Source: CAVXGU01 sp963761615
Lineage (GTDB): Bacteria > Acidobacteriota > Vicinamibacteria > Vicinamibacterales > CAVVIG01
Assembly: GCA_963761615.1 (NCBI GenBank)
Contig: CAVXGU010000003.1
Coordinates: forward strand, 2,046,001-2,110,000
DNA: 64,000 bases
Direction of reading: 5' to 3'
Shown: one piece after another, positions 53,169 through 62,804 of the stretch
Layout of the letters: every line of letters begins with the position of its first letter
How positions within the stretch are numbered: the stretch's first letter is position 1
Made by a program: the position numbers and the translations under genes
Notes under the pieces: generated by a model
Databases searched by the model: none
Seen by the model: the letters and a program-made list of their open reading frames with translations, nothing else
What the model was told of the DNA's origin: nothing

Positions 53169-53947
53169 GAGTCGTCTCGGTCGCCGGGCGACTTCCGGCA
53201 GAATGCCAGCAGGTGCCAGCCGAACCGTCGCACGAGACCCCGCGGCAGCGCGTTGAACGTCCCCACGAACAGGCCGTTGTAGAGCGCCCCCTTCCAGCCT
53301 CCGTGCAGCCGCGACTTGACTGGAAAGCGTTCGGGCAGGATCCGCACGTCCCGGAACCCGCGCACGAGCTGCTGCAGCTCGCCGATGCTGAACGTGCGCA
53401 GCACGGGCGCGTCCTCGTGTTCGAGTCCGACCTTCATCACCTTCGAGAGCAGGTTCAGCCACGAGACGCGGTTGTAGACCTGGAAGATCGCTTCGCCGCC
53501 CGGCTTGAGCACGCGGCGGCACTCGTCGACGAGCGCCTGGGGCGACGCGGTGTACTGCACGACGCCGTGCGCGTAGACCAGGTCGAACGTGTCGTCGGGA
53601 AACGGGAGGTGTTCACCGTCGGCGACCCGCAGGTCCGCCGGGAGGCCCTGCTGGGCGAGATTGGCTCGCGCCAGGCCGATGGCCGACGGCGAGATGTCGA
53701 CACCGGTGACGCGCGCGCCGCCGCGGGCGAACCGCGCCAGGTCGACGCCCGCGCCGCAGCCCACTTCGAGCACCGACCGCCCCGCGCAGCCGTCGAACGG
53801 CACGAGGCGCGGGAGATGGTGGAGCTTCTCGAAGTGGTACTGATCGAGATCGTCGAAGAAACCGCGGGACCCGACCGGATGCGTGGTGATTTCGAGATCG
53901 TGGATATGCCGGTCCCAGTACTGCCGGACCTCGTCGATCGTCGCCAC
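53165..53947 (-). CDS. Class I SAM-dependent methyltransferase
   Basis: 260 aa. SAM motif SVLEVGCGAGVDLARFARGG, acidic residue in VTGVDISPSAIGLAR, motif post I GEHLPFPDDTFDLVYAHGVV and LKPGGEAIFQVYNR. Typical Methyltransf_11 topology with a longer C-terminal cap, as in small-molecule or lipid methyltransferases. Operonic with dapF. Substrate unknown. Confidence 0.88.
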   Translation of the reverse strand: MATIDEVRQYWDRHIHDLEITTHPVGSRGFFDDLDQYHFEKLHHLPRLVPFDGCAGRSVLEVGCGAGVDLARFARGGARVTGVDISPSAIGLARANLAQQGLPADLRVADGEHLPFPDDTFDLVYAHGVVQYTASPQALVDECRRVLKPGGEAIFQVYNRVSWLNLLSKVMKVGLEHEDAPVLRTFSIGELQQLVRGFRDVRILPERFPVKSRLHGGWKGALYNGLFVGTFNALPRGLVRRFGWHLLAFCRKSPGDRDDS

Positions 53948-53998
53948 TCGTCAGACTATATCCCGAAACGTGCGGCGGCCCGCGGCGCCGACATGCGC

Positions 53999-54004
53999 TA
54001 GTAT
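53999..54004 (+). promoter_or_regulatory. -10-like box next to the glycerol-3-phosphate dehydrogenase start
   Basis: TAGTAT nine nt before ATG 54014, with no Shine-Dalgarno between, similar to the arrangement at 28191 and 51692. Confidence 0.3.
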
Positions 54005-54013
54005 CGCCGGGCG

Positions 54014-55648
54014 ATGGTACGCGATCTCGATCGGCTCGCCGGGTCCACTTTCGATCTGCTCGTGGTCGGCGGCGGGATCTACGGACTGGCGATTGCCTAC
54101 GACGCGGCCCAGCGCGGCGCATCGGTCGCGCTGGTCGAGCGCGACGACTTCGGCTGCGGCTCGTCGTTCAACCACCTGCGGACCATCCACGGCGGCCTCC
54201 GGTACCTCCAGCACCTCGACGTCGCCCGTGCCCGCGAGTCGGTGCGCGAGCGCCGCACGTTCGCCCGCGTGGCACCCGAGTCCGTTCGCCCGATGCAGTT
54301 CGTCCTGCCGCTCGGACGGTCGCTGACCCGCGGCCGCCTGGCGATGCGCGCGGGCTTCCTTCTCGACCGGATCGTCGGCGCCGGACGCAACCGCGGCGTG
54401 CCGCCCACCCACCGCCTCCGTCCCGGCCGCGTCCTGTCCCGGACGCGCGCGATCGCCGAGTTCCCTGGCCTGTTCCGCCGCGGACTGACCGGCGCCGCGG
54501 TGTGGGAGGACTACGTCACCGTCGAGGCGGACCGCCTCACCTTCAGCGTCGCCCTGGCCGGCGCACGCCAGGGCGCGGTCCTCGCCAATCACGTGGAGGC
54601 ACGCGCCGTCCGGATGGAAGGCCGGAGGGCGACCGGGATCGCGGCGCGCGATCGGCTGACCGGACGCGACCTGGGCGTCAGCGCGCGCCTGACGGTTCTG
54701 GCGGCGGGCGCGGCAATCGGGCCGCTGGCCGCGCCGCTCGGCATCGCGGCCAACACGCCGCTCGTTCGCGCCATGAACCTGGTCACCCGCCGGGCCGCGG
54801 CCGGCGCCGCGATCGGGGGCCGCAGCGCTTCCGGACGCAACCTGTTCCTGGTGCCCTGGCGCGGGCGGGCGCTCTTCGGCACCTGGGAGTCTCCTGCCGC
54901 CTGCGAGCCCGGCGCTCCGCCGGCCACGCGCGAGGACGTTGCCGCGTTCGTCGCCGAGCTGAACGAGGCGTTTCCAGGTCTCGATCTGGCGCTCGACGAT
55001 GTGACGCTCGTGCACCAGGGGCTCGTGCCGGCCACCGTGAACGGCGACGGGCGGGTCGCCCCGCGCGGCCGCGAGGAGATCCGGGACCATGCCCGCGATG
55101 GGGTCGAGGGCCTCGTGAGCATTGCCGGAACGAAGTACACGACCGCGCGCGCCGTGGCCGGGCGGGTCGTCGACGCGGCGCTGGCGAAGCTCGGACGGCC
55201 GGCGCGGGCCTGCCGGACCGCCGACGTCCCGCTGCCCGGCGGGGGGATCGGCGACGTGTCGCTGGCCGTCGCGCAGTCGCGGCGCGAACACGACGCCGAC
55301 GTCCCGAGCGACACCATTCCGCACCTCGTCGGCGCGTACGGCAGCCTGGCCTCCGAGGTGCTGGAGCTCGCGGTCCAGCGCCCCCACTGGCGCGATCGGA
55401 TTGCGGAGGAGTCGCCCGTCATCGGCGCCGAGCTCGTCTGGGCCGCCCGCAACGAGATGGCGCTGACGCTGGCCGACGCGGTCATCCGGCGGACGCCGCT
55501 CGGCGCCCTCGGGTGTCCCACCGACGACGCGCTCGCGCGCGCCGCGGGAATCGTCGGCGGCGAGCTGGGATGGACGCCCGACCGGGCACGCGACGAGATC
55601 GCCGGCGTGCGCGCGTTCTACGGGACGTGGAACGCGTTGAAGACGTAG
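54014..55648 (+). CDS. glpD: FAD-dependent glycerol-3-phosphate dehydrogenase
   Basis: 544 aa. FAD-binding GxGxxG in LLVVGGGIYGLAIAYDAAQR, then DFGCGSSFNHLRTIHGGLRY (the GlpD/GlpA SS.N...HGGLRYL motif), VLAAGAAIGPLA and IAGTKYTTARAVAGRVV. C-terminal DAO_C cap follows (VGAYGSLASEVLELAV, ELVWAARNEMALTLADAVIR). Oxidises glycerol-3-phosphate to dihydroxyacetone phosphate at the membrane. Its last 31 bp overlap the converging outer-membrane gene. Confidence 0.93.
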   Translation: MVRDLDRLAGSTFDLLVVGGGIYGLAIAYDAAQRGASVALVERDDFGCGSSFNHLRTIHGGLRYLQHLDVARARESVRERRTFARVAPESVRPMQFVLPLGRSLTRGRLAMRAGFLLDRIVGAGRNRGVPPTHRLRPGRVLSRTRAIAEFPGLFRRGLTGAAVWEDYVTVEADRLTFSVALAGARQGAVLANHVEARAVRMEGRRATGIAARDRLTGRDLGVSARLTVLAAGAAIGPLAAPLGIAANTPLVRAMNLVTRRAAAGAAIGGRSASGRNLFLVPWRGRALFGTWESPAACEPGAPPATREDVAAFVAELNEAFPGLDLALDDVTLVHQGLVPATVNGDGRVAPRGREEIRDHARDGVEGLVSIAGTKYTTARAVAGRVVDAALAKLGRPARACRTADVPLPGGGIGDVSLAVAQSRREHDADVPSDTIPHLVGAYGSLASEVLELAVQRPHWRDRIAEESPVIGAELVWAARNEMALTLADAVIRRTPLGALGCPTDDALARAAGIVGGELGWTPDRARDEIAGVRAFYGTWNALKT

Positions 55649-56469
55649 GTGAAGCCGGTCGTGAAGGCGACCGTGGGATCGATCGCCGTCATGCCGACCG
55701 ACACGCCGGCGTCGAGCCGCAACGCGTGATGCGTGTAGCGGGCACCCAGACGAACGACCCCGCGCGTCTCCGTACCGGGAAACGGCGGGCCCCTCCGCGT
55801 GGACACGCGGCCGTTCAGCTCGCCGACGACCTCAGTGGCCTGCGTGAGCGCCCGGGCGAACGACACCCCGTACGTCAGCACGTCGTTCTGCCGGTTGCCG
55901 ACCGTCGGATCGCCCAGGATACCTGCCCCGAGGTTGCCGACCAGCCGCACCGACTGGACCGTCTTACCGGCCAGCAAGGACATGTAGAAGTCGGTGGTGT
56001 TGAGCCCGAGGCCGCTTTCGTTGCTGGCGTTCGGCAGCCTGGTCGCGAACCGAACGGCGAGCGACGCGCGGTGGGCCGTCTCCGGCACCATCCGGATCTT
56101 CGTCGCCACGACGACGTCCTCGACGTCGTGGGTCACGTCGCCGGGGACCGTGAGCAGCGAGGACAAGGGCGCGTCGACGCGGTCCGTGATCCTCAGGCGG
56201 TTGAACCCGGTGTCCAGCTGCAGCTCGGCAATCGAGCTGAGCCCGATGCTGACACCGACAACCGGCACCTGCCACAGGTTGCCTTTGAGGCCGGACACCG
56301 TGTACTGCTCGTTGCGGGCGTAGTCGACGCCGCCCTCGATCAGGACCCGGCCCGCGCCGATGGGCTCGGGATCCTCGGTGACGAGCGGGCGCTGCTGGGC
56401 CCAGGCGCCCCGCGGCAGCGTGCAGACGAGCAGCGCGAGGATCGAGACGAGGCGTCGCAGATGCGGCAC
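55618..56469 (-). CDS. Outer-membrane beta-barrel protein, unknown
   Basis: 283 aa. Signal peptide (LVSILALLVCTLPRGAWAQ), then a run of amphipathic strands (GRVLIEGGVDYARNEQYTVS, VVGVSIGLSSIAELQLDTGF, RASLAVRFATRLPN, VRLGARYTHHALRLDAGVSV) ending in the aromatic FTYVFNAFHVP. No recognised enzyme or transporter signature. Just downstream of ttcA (12 nt), possibly read with it. Confidence 0.75.
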   Translation of the reverse strand: MPHLRRLVSILALLVCTLPRGAWAQQRPLVTEDPEPIGAGRVLIEGGVDYARNEQYTVSGLKGNLWQVPVVGVSIGLSSIAELQLDTGFNRLRITDRVDAPLSSLLTVPGDVTHDVEDVVVATKIRMVPETAHRASLAVRFATRLPNASNESGLGLNTTDFYMSLLAGKTVQSVRLVGNLGAGILGDPTVGNRQNDVLTYGVSFARALTQATEVVGELNGRVSTRRGPPFPGTETRGVVRLGARYTHHALRLDAGVSVGMTAIDPTVAFTTGFTYVFNAFHVP

Positions 56470-56481
56470 GGGCTCTGGTCC

Positions 56482-57273
56482 TTAGGTGGTGACGGGCACT
56501 CGGGCCCGCAGTTCGGCGGGCGGATTGAGCCGGGCGTCGAGGAGGTGACGCGGCGCGACGTTGGCGAGCGCCTTCAGCATCGACTGCCGGACGCCAGGAT
56601 GCTCCAGCTCGAGGTCCATGATCAGGCGCTTGGCGCGCTGCCGCTGGAGCCCGAGGTCGCCGCAGGCCGGGCAGCAGCAGCCGATGATCGGCAGCTCGCA
56701 CTCCTTGGCGTACTGGCGCGCCTCGTCCTCGCCGACGTAGACGAGCGGACGGACGACCACCTGGTCGCCGGCGTCGGAGACGAGCTTGGCCGGCATCGCC
56801 TTCAGCGCCCCGGCGAAGAACAGGTTGAGGAGCAGCGTCTCGATGAAGTCGTCCGCGTGGTGCCCCAGGGCGATCTTCGTCGCGCCGACGGCCTTCGCCA
56901 TGCGGTACAGGACGCCGCGGCGCAGGCGCGCGCACAGCGAGCACGGCGTTGCCGCCGGATCGAGGAGATCGTCGATCACCTCGCCGATCGCCGTGTGCTC
57001 GATGTGGCACTCCCACCCGCGCTCGGCGCAGGTGCGCGTGATGAGGTCGTGCCTGTAGGCCTCGTAGCCGGAGTCGACGTTGACGGCGACGAGCGAGAAC
57101 CGGATGGGCGCGCGCTGCCGGAGCACGTCGAGCACCTGGAGCAGCGCCCAGCTGTCCTTGCCGCCCGACAGGCCGACCATCACGCGGTCGCCGTCCTCGA
57201 ACATCTGGAAATCGACGATCGCCTTCGTGGTCTTCTTGGCGATGCGCGACTCCAGCTCACTGCGGTAACCCAT
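56482..57273 (-). CDS. ttcA: tRNA 2-thiocytidine synthetase TtcA
   Basis: 263 aa. PP-loop MVGLSGGKDSWALLQVLD, the iron-sulfur Cys pair TPCSLCARLRRGVLY and the third Cys region GCCCPACGDLGLQRQ, with ALGHHADDFIETLLLNLFFA between. TtcA thiolates C32 of certain tRNAs. ATG 57273 starts MGYRSELESRIAKKTTKA and fits family length; the frame is open for another 42 bases. Confidence 0.92.
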   Translation of the reverse strand: MGYRSELESRIAKKTTKAIVDFQMFEDGDRVMVGLSGGKDSWALLQVLDVLRQRAPIRFSLVAVNVDSGYEAYRHDLITRTCAERGWECHIEHTAIGEVIDDLLDPAATPCSLCARLRRGVLYRMAKAVGATKIALGHHADDFIETLLLNLFFAGALKAMPAKLVSDAGDQVVVRPLVYVGEDEARQYAKECELPIIGCCCPACGDLGLQRQRAKRLIMDLELEHPGVRQSMLKALANVAPRHLLDARLNPPAELRARVPVTT

Positions 57274-57400
57274 GCTCTGGTGGAACAGAGTAGCAGAGAG
57301 CGCGCCCGGCTCCAATCGGCGGGTGGCCGCCGCCGCGCGATGATGGTAGATTCACGTCGCGACCCGTCTGTTCCGCTTTCCTCGATCATCGAGCGCACAC

Positions 57401-58693
57401 GTGCGAGTTGAGCCTGCCCGTCCCGCCGAGGGATCTCCGGCCGTCGAACGCCCGGCGCCGGCGCTGCCGCGCGTCCTCGTGCTGAGCGCCTACTACTTCC
57501 CCGTCCAGGGCGGCACCGAGACGCACGCGAGAGCCGCGGCGACCTACCTGCACAGACACGGCTTCCAGGTGCTGGTCGTCACCAAGCGTCCCGACCGGCA
57601 GACGCCGGCGTTCGAGCGGCTCGACGACATCCCGGTCCACCGCGTGCCGCCGGCGGGCGCGCGCAGCGGACTCCGCAAGTGGTCGATGATTCCCGTGGCG
57701 GTCGCGAAGCTCGTCGCCCTCAGGCACGAGTTCGACCTGATCTACTGCCCGGGCTACCAGGGCATCGGCGTGGCCGCCGTCGCCGCCGGCCGCCTGCTCG
57801 GCAAGCCCGTCGTCCTGCGATCCGGCAATCTCGGCGTGCTCGCCGGCAATCAGTGGAACGAACCGCTGTCACGCTGGCGCATCTCTCCGGACTGGGCGCC
57901 GGTCCAGTGGATGAAGCGCCGCGTCGCCGGCGTGTACATGCAGTCGGACGCCTTTGCCTGCAACTGCCGCGAGAACGAGGAGGAAGCGCTGGCCTGCGGC
58001 GTGCCGCGCGCCCGCGTGCACTACCTGCCAAACGCCGTCGACGTCGAGCGGTTCCACCCGGCCGAGGACGGTGAGAAGGTCCACATCCGCCGCGAAGAAG
58101 GGTGGCCGCCGGCCGCCTTCATGTGGATGTACGTCGGCCGCCTCAGCCGGGAGAAGGGCGTGCTGGACCTTCTCAAGGCCTGGCGCGAGATCGGCCCCGG
58201 CGGCGTGCTCGTCCTCGTCGGCCCGGACATGCCGGGTCACGCCTACGACGCGGGCAGCGAGGCGCGGCAGTACGTGGCGGATCACTCGCTGCAGGAGCGC
58301 GTGATCTTTCACGGCGAGTCGACCGACGCCGCCCGGCTCCTCCGCGCCGCCGACGCCTACGTCCAGCCGTCGCACTACGAGTCGTTCAGCAACGCGCTCA
58401 TCGAGGCGATGGCCGCCGGGCTCCCGCTCGTCGCCTCCCGCGTCGGAGGCATGCTCGACTGCATCGTCGATCGGGAGAACGGGCTGCTCGCCAGTCCCGG
58501 GGACGCGCTCGACCTCGCGGAGAAGATGCGCGAGGTGGCCGCGAACCCGGAGCTGGCCGCCAGGCTCGCGACCCGGGCGCGCGCCACCGTGGTCGAGCAG
58601 TTCAGCGACGCCACCCTCATGCGGCGGCTCGCCGATCTGCTCATCGCGACGGCGGCGTCGCGCGCGGCTCCACGCCGCGAGCCCCCGGACTGA
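57401..58693 (+). CDS. GT4 glycosyltransferase (exopolysaccharide)
   Basis: 430 aa GT-B enzyme. Donor-subdomain hallmarks: VLSAYYFPVQGGTETHARAA near the start, WMYVGRLSREKGVLDLLKAW, VIFHGESTDAARLLRAADAY and the E-x7-E motif SHYESFSNALIEAMAAGLPL. Cytoplasmic transfer of a sugar to a lipid-linked or oligosaccharide acceptor. Start GTG 57401 gives VRVEPARP. The 3' end overlaps the converging asparagine synthetase-like gene by 53 bp. Confidence 0.9.
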   Translation: MRVEPARPAEGSPAVERPAPALPRVLVLSAYYFPVQGGTETHARAAATYLHRHGFQVLVVTKRPDRQTPAFERLDDIPVHRVPPAGARSGLRKWSMIPVAVAKLVALRHEFDLIYCPGYQGIGVAAVAAGRLLGKPVVLRSGNLGVLAGNQWNEPLSRWRISPDWAPVQWMKRRVAGVYMQSDAFACNCRENEEEALACGVPRARVHYLPNAVDVERFHPAEDGEKVHIRREEGWPPAAFMWMYVGRLSREKGVLDLLKAWREIGPGGVLVLVGPDMPGHAYDAGSEARQYVADHSLQERVIFHGESTDAARLLRAADAYVQPSHYESFSNALIEAMAAGLPLVASRVGGMLDCIVDRENGLLASPGDALDLAEKMREVAANPELAARLATRARATVVEQFSDATLMRRLADLLIATAASRAAPRREPPD

Positions 58694-60605
58694 CGGGCGG
58701 CCGGCCCACGTCGAGGATCTCGCGGTGCCAGTGCTCGAGCATCAGGAGCGCCCACAGGCGGGACGTGTTGTTCCGCGCACCGGCGCGGTGATCCTCGATC
58801 AGGCGCTCGACCGCGTCGCGCCGGAAGTAGCCCCGTCCGAGGGTCTTCGGGTCGAGCAGGATCTCGCGCACGTACCCGTACAGATCGTGGCGGAACCAGT
58901 GCTTGAGCGGCATGCTGAAGCCCATCTTGCGCCGGTGCAGCACTTCGGGCGGAAGGATGCCCTCGAAGGCATCCTTCAGGATCGTCTTGCTGCCCGTCGA
59001 CGTGACCTTCCACTCGCGCGGCAGCGACGCCGCGAACTCGATCACGGCGGTGTCCAGGAGCGGCGAGCGGGCCTCGAGCCCGACCGACATGCTGGCAATG
59101 TCCACCTTCACCAGCAGCGTGTCGGGCAGGTACATGCAGGTGTCGGTCCGCAGCGCCCGGTCGACGACGTCGGGGCCGGCCTTCTCCAGGCCATCGGCCA
59201 TCAACGCGAGGAAGTACGCGTCGGCGTTCGCCGGCCCGAGGCGCGCCGCCAGTTCCGGGGCGTACAGCGCCGCCCGTTCGGCGGCTTCGAACTCCCGGTG
59301 GTTGAACAGGCGCAGATTCAGCTGGTCGAGCGTGACCCGCCCCGCCTCGACGAACAACCGGAGCTTGCCCATCGGGGTGCCGCCGTCGGCCTGCCCGGGC
59401 AGGCCTTGCAGGACGCGATGGGCGATGTCCCGCAGGCCCGGAGCGGCGGCGGCGTGGTAGAGCGCGCCCATGAGCAGGGCGCGGTATCGCTCGTACCCCG
59501 CGAAGAGCTCGTCGCCCCCGTCTCCGTTGAGCGCCACGGTCACGTGCCGTCGCGTCATCTGGCTGAGGTAGAACGTCGGGAGGGCCGACGAGTCGGCGAA
59601 CGGCTGGTCGTAGTGCCACGCGAGCGTCGGCAGGACGTCCACCGCCCTGGGCTCGACGATGAACTCCTCGTGCGTGGTGCCGAACTTGCGGGCGACCATC
59701 CGGGCGAACCGGGTCTCGTCGAACGCCTGATCCGGAAAGCCGATCGAGAAGGTCCTGACCGGGCCGGAGGAACACTCGGCCATCGCCGCCACCACGGCCG
59801 AGGAATCGACGCCTCCCGACAGGAACGCGCCAATCGGCACGTCGGAGATGAGCCGGGCGCGCGTCGCGTCGACCACGAGCTCCCGCAGCCGCCGTCGCGC
59901 GTCTTCGTACGGCAGCGTCGTCTTGCGCCGCCAGTCGGCCTCCCAGTAGGTCTCGATCCGCAGGTCGTGCCCCGGCGCCCACGTCAGGACGCTCGCCGGC
60001 GCGAGGCGGTGCACGCCGGCGAAGATCGTTCTCGTGCCCGGCACCGACTGGTAGGCCAGATACCGGTCCAGGGCCTCCGGATCGACCGCGCGCGGGCAGT
60101 TCGGGAGGGCGAGCAGGGCCTTGATCTCCGATGCGAAGTACAGCCCTCGCGCGTCCCGGAACCAGTAGAGGGGCTTCTTGCCGGCCCGGTCGCGCGCGAG
60201 CAGCAGGCGGCGCGCACGCGTGTCCCACGCCGCGATCGCGAACATCCCGCGGAGCGCGGGCATGGCCGCCGCGCCCCGGTCGGCGATCAGATGAACCAGG
60301 ACTTCCGTGTCGCTGCGGGTGTGAAAGCGGTGTCCCTGCCCTTCCAGGTCCTGCCGGAGATCCAGGAAGTTGTAAATCTCCCCGTTGAAGACCACCCAGC
60401 AGTCCTCGCGCTCGTCCGCCATCGGCTGGGCTCCGCCTTCGAGGTCGATGATGGACAGCCTCCGGTGACCGAAGCCGAACCCCGGCCTGCTGATGTAGCC
60501 CTCGCCGTCGGGACCGCGATGCGCGATCCTGCGGGTCATCGCGCGCAGCCGGTCCAGGTCCGGAGCGGCCCCGTCAGCGAGGACGATGCCGGCGATGCCG
60601 CACAC
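58641..60605 (-). CDS. asnB: Glutamine-hydrolysing asparagine synthase-like amidotransferase
   Basis: 654 aa. Starts VCGIAGI after the GTG at 60605, so Cys-2 (the glutaminase nucleophile after Met removal) is present; NGEIYNF and RRIAHRGPDG fit the class II amidotransferase domain. Synthetase domain with the PP-loop IGAFLSGGVDSSAVVAAMAE and NGDGGDELFAGYERY. In exopolysaccharide clusters such AsnB paralogues amidate a sugar acid or other substrate rather than making asparagine. It lies between glycosyltransferase and deacetylase genes. Confidence 0.93.
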   Translation of the reverse strand: MCGIAGIVLADGAAPDLDRLRAMTRRIAHRGPDGEGYISRPGFGFGHRRLSIIDLEGGAQPMADEREDCWVVFNGEIYNFLDLRQDLEGQGHRFHTRSDTEVLVHLIADRGAAAMPALRGMFAIAAWDTRARRLLLARDRAGKKPLYWFRDARGLYFASEIKALLALPNCPRAVDPEALDRYLAYQSVPGTRTIFAGVHRLAPASVLTWAPGHDLRIETYWEADWRRKTTLPYEDARRRLRELVVDATRARLISDVPIGAFLSGGVDSSAVVAAMAECSSGPVRTFSIGFPDQAFDETRFARMVARKFGTTHEEFIVEPRAVDVLPTLAWHYDQPFADSSALPTFYLSQMTRRHVTVALNGDGGDELFAGYERYRALLMGALYHAAAAPGLRDIAHRVLQGLPGQADGGTPMGKLRLFVEAGRVTLDQLNLRLFNHREFEAAERAALYAPELAARLGPANADAYFLALMADGLEKAGPDVVDRALRTDTCMYLPDTLLVKVDIASMSVGLEARSPLLDTAVIEFAASLPREWKVTSTGSKTILKDAFEGILPPEVLHRRKMGFSMPLKHWFRHDLYGYVREILLDPKTLGRGYFRRDAVERLIEDHRAGARNNTSRLWALLMLEHWHREILDVGRPPVSPGARGVEPRATPPSR

Positions 60606-60610
60606 GGAGG

Positions 60611-61747
60611 CTACCCCGCCCTCGTCACGAACGTGGCGAAGGGACGGCGTCCCCGCCCGGGCAGCGCGAAGATGTGCCGGCTGTGCACGCGCTTCAGGAA
60701 GAAGGGATCGTCGCCGGCGGCGACGGCGAAGCGGCCCTCCGTACGGTTGGCGAACGCGGTGACGACGCCGAGGCGTTCGAGCGCGGCGCGCGTGACGCGT
60801 CCCGACACGCCCCATGGGAGGCAGATGTGGCGCACGGGGACGTGGAGGCGGCCCTCGAGCGCGTCGCGCGCGGCCGAGATCTCGAACTCGACGGCGCGGC
60901 GCCGTTCGTCCTCGCTCTCCGAGCGGCCGGCGATCGCGCCGAGCAGCGGCTCGAGATCCGCCCGCCACGTGGGACGGTCGAGGAACGCCGTGCCGCCGCG
61001 GGCTTCGACGAACTGCTCCACCCGCGCGCAGCCCCCGGGGTCGGGGAGGAAGCGCACGGCGTCGGAGAGGCGCGACCGGCGCGGAAAGAGCGGATAGCCC
61101 ACGCGCGACTGCGCGAGGAACTCCGGCGGCTCTCCCGTGTTCAGCCGCGGCCGGCTGAGCAGCGTTTCGCCGCGACGGGGATCGCTCACCGCGACCACGT
61201 CGGGTCCGCTGAAGACCATCGAGTGCGACCAGCTGTGCGATTGCACGTCGACGAGCCCCGACGCGGAGAGCGCTTCGAGCTCGGGCCAGGTGACGAACGG
61301 ATTGGCGGCCCGGTCGGCGGCTTCGGCGTCCACCGGGCCGTCCGCGAGGGTCGGGCGCACGGTGTCGGCCCCGGCCAGGCGCGACGGGATGGCGTAGGTG
61401 ACCGCTCGCATGCCGTACTTCTCGAGCAGCGGTCCGACGACCAGCCACAGGCTCGCCCAGGCATCGTCGAACGCGAGCATGACGGACTTCGGACCCGGAT
61501 GCCGCCGCTCCCGCACGAGCGCGGCGACATCGTCGGAGACGACGGTGCGATAGCCGTTCTCGACGAGGTAGCGCAGCGCGGGCTCGAGCGCGGCGGCGCT
61601 CGTCTCATGAAAGTGAAAGACGGGCAGGAGCTCGCCCACGGGCAGGCCGAACAGGAAAGGCGGGTAACGCCCGGCCGCCAGATCGACGACGCCCCGGAGG
61701 CGTCCGCCTTGCTCGTCGAAGGGCGCTCCTGGTGGGACGCGCGGCAT
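60611..61747 (-). CDS. Polysaccharide deacetylase family protein
   Basis: 378 aa. NodB-like fold: LPVFHFHE near the start, SVMLAFDDAWASLWLVVGPL (metal Asp in FDD), VDVQSHSWSHSM (HSxxH zinc motif) and HICLPWGVSG near the end. Removes N- or O-acetyl groups from the polymer, as part of exopolysaccharide maturation. No signal peptide seen. Ends 5 nt before the AsnB start, so co-transcribed. Confidence 0.88.
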   Translation of the reverse strand: MPRVPPGAPFDEQGGRLRGVVDLAAGRYPPFLFGLPVGELLPVFHFHETSAAALEPALRYLVENGYRTVVSDDVAALVRERRHPGPKSVMLAFDDAWASLWLVVGPLLEKYGMRAVTYAIPSRLAGADTVRPTLADGPVDAEAADRAANPFVTWPELEALSASGLVDVQSHSWSHSMVFSGPDVVAVSDPRRGETLLSRPRLNTGEPPEFLAQSRVGYPLFPRRSRLSDAVRFLPDPGGCARVEQFVEARGGTAFLDRPTWRADLEPLLGAIAGRSESEDERRRAVEFEISAARDALEGRLHVPVRHICLPWGVSGRVTRAALERLGVVTAFANRTEGRFAVAAGDDPFFLKRVHSRHIFALPGRGRRPFATFVTRAG

Positions 61748-61775
61748 CTGACCGGTTCAGCATACCATCGCGTTG

Positions 61776-62801
61776 CTAGACGATCACGAGACGGTCCACG
61801 GCGGCCCGCCACGTCATGTCCGCGACGACCGAGACGGCGGCGCGACCGAGCCGTTCGGCGAGCGCGGCATCCCCCGACAGGCGTCCGAGAGCGGCTGCGA
61901 GCGACGCCGGCGTCGGCTCGCAGACGAAGCCGTTCTCGTCGTCGCGCACGAGCTCGGTGGGCCCGCCGCTGTCGCGGCACGTGACGACGGCCTTGGCCGA
62001 GCTGAACGCTTCCACCGTGACGAACCCGTAGTCCTCGTCGAGCGGCGGAAAGCAGACGGCGCGGCATTCCGCGTACAGCCGTACGAGCCTCTCGTTGTCG
62101 GCCCGTCCGACGAACTCGACGCGCGGCACGACGTGGAGCTCCGCGCTGAGGGCCTCCAGCGCACCGCGCTCGGCGCCCTCGCCCGCGACGATCAGCCGGA
62201 CGTCCCTCGCCGCCGGCTCGGCGAGCGCCCGGATCAGGAGATCGATACGCTTGTGCGGCGATAGACGCGAGACCGCCAGGATCGACGGGCCGTACGCGTC
62301 GCAGCGGTAGGCGCGCTGGGGCGGCGGCGGCCGGAGGACGTCGGCCTGGACGCCGAGATCGACCGCGAGCCGCCGCTGGATCGTGCGCGACTGGGCGACG
62401 ACCTCCGTGACGTTGCGCCGCAGCAGGCGGCGGTCGGCCGCCCGCTGAACCGCCCGTTTGATGCGCTCCTTGACGCGCGCGCGCGCCGACAGGCCGGCCG
62501 AGAACCGGGGCCAGAGGTCGTAGTACTCGCGCATCGTGTGGTTGAGCCAGCAGACGTGCGCGCGATGGCGGACCGCGTAGCTCGGGAACCGCAGGCTGAT
62601 GACCTGGTCCGCCCAGGCGACGTCCGTGCGGCGCGCCGCACGGTACGCGTAGCGCTGCTGGCCGAACGTGCACTCGGGCGTCAGCACCAGGCGGGCGTCG
62701 TGTCCCGCGGCATTCGCGGCCTCCACGAGCGCCCGCGCGATGACGATGTGGCCGCCTTCGACCGCCGGTGGGCTGGAGGTGACGATCGCGAGGACGGCCA
62801 T
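61776..62801 (-). CDS. GT4 glycosyltransferase
   Basis: 341 aa GT-B enzyme. LAIVTSSPPAVEGGHIVIAR at the start, ILAVSRLSPHKRIDLLIRAL, VEFVGRADNERLVRLYAECR, CFPPLDEDYGFVTVEAFSSA and VVTCRDSGGPTELVRDDENG. Basic central stretch (ARVKERIKRAVQRAADRRLL) may contact the membrane. 3 nt after the acyltransferase stop; part of the same minus-strand operon. Confidence 0.9.
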   Translation of the reverse strand: MAVLAIVTSSPPAVEGGHIVIARALVEAANAAGHDARLVLTPECTFGQQRYAYRAARRTDVAWADQVISLRFPSYAVRHRAHVCWLNHTMREYYDLWPRFSAGLSARARVKERIKRAVQRAADRRLLRRNVTEVVAQSRTIQRRLAVDLGVQADVLRPPPPQRAYRCDAYGPSILAVSRLSPHKRIDLLIRALAEPAARDVRLIVAGEGAERGALEALSAELHVVPRVEFVGRADNERLVRLYAECRAVCFPPLDEDYGFVTVEAFSSAKAVVTCRDSGGPTELVRDDENGFVCEPTPASLAAALGRLSGDAALAERLGRAAVSVVADMTWRAAVDRLVIV

Positions 62802-62804
62802 CGC

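Noticed and set aside
58641..60605. Lasso-peptide cyclase reading of the AsnB-like gene
   Set aside because: It keeps an intact N-terminal glutaminase (Cys-2) domain and sits among polysaccharide genes, 37 kb from the PqqD-like gene. Amidotransfer is the simpler reading.
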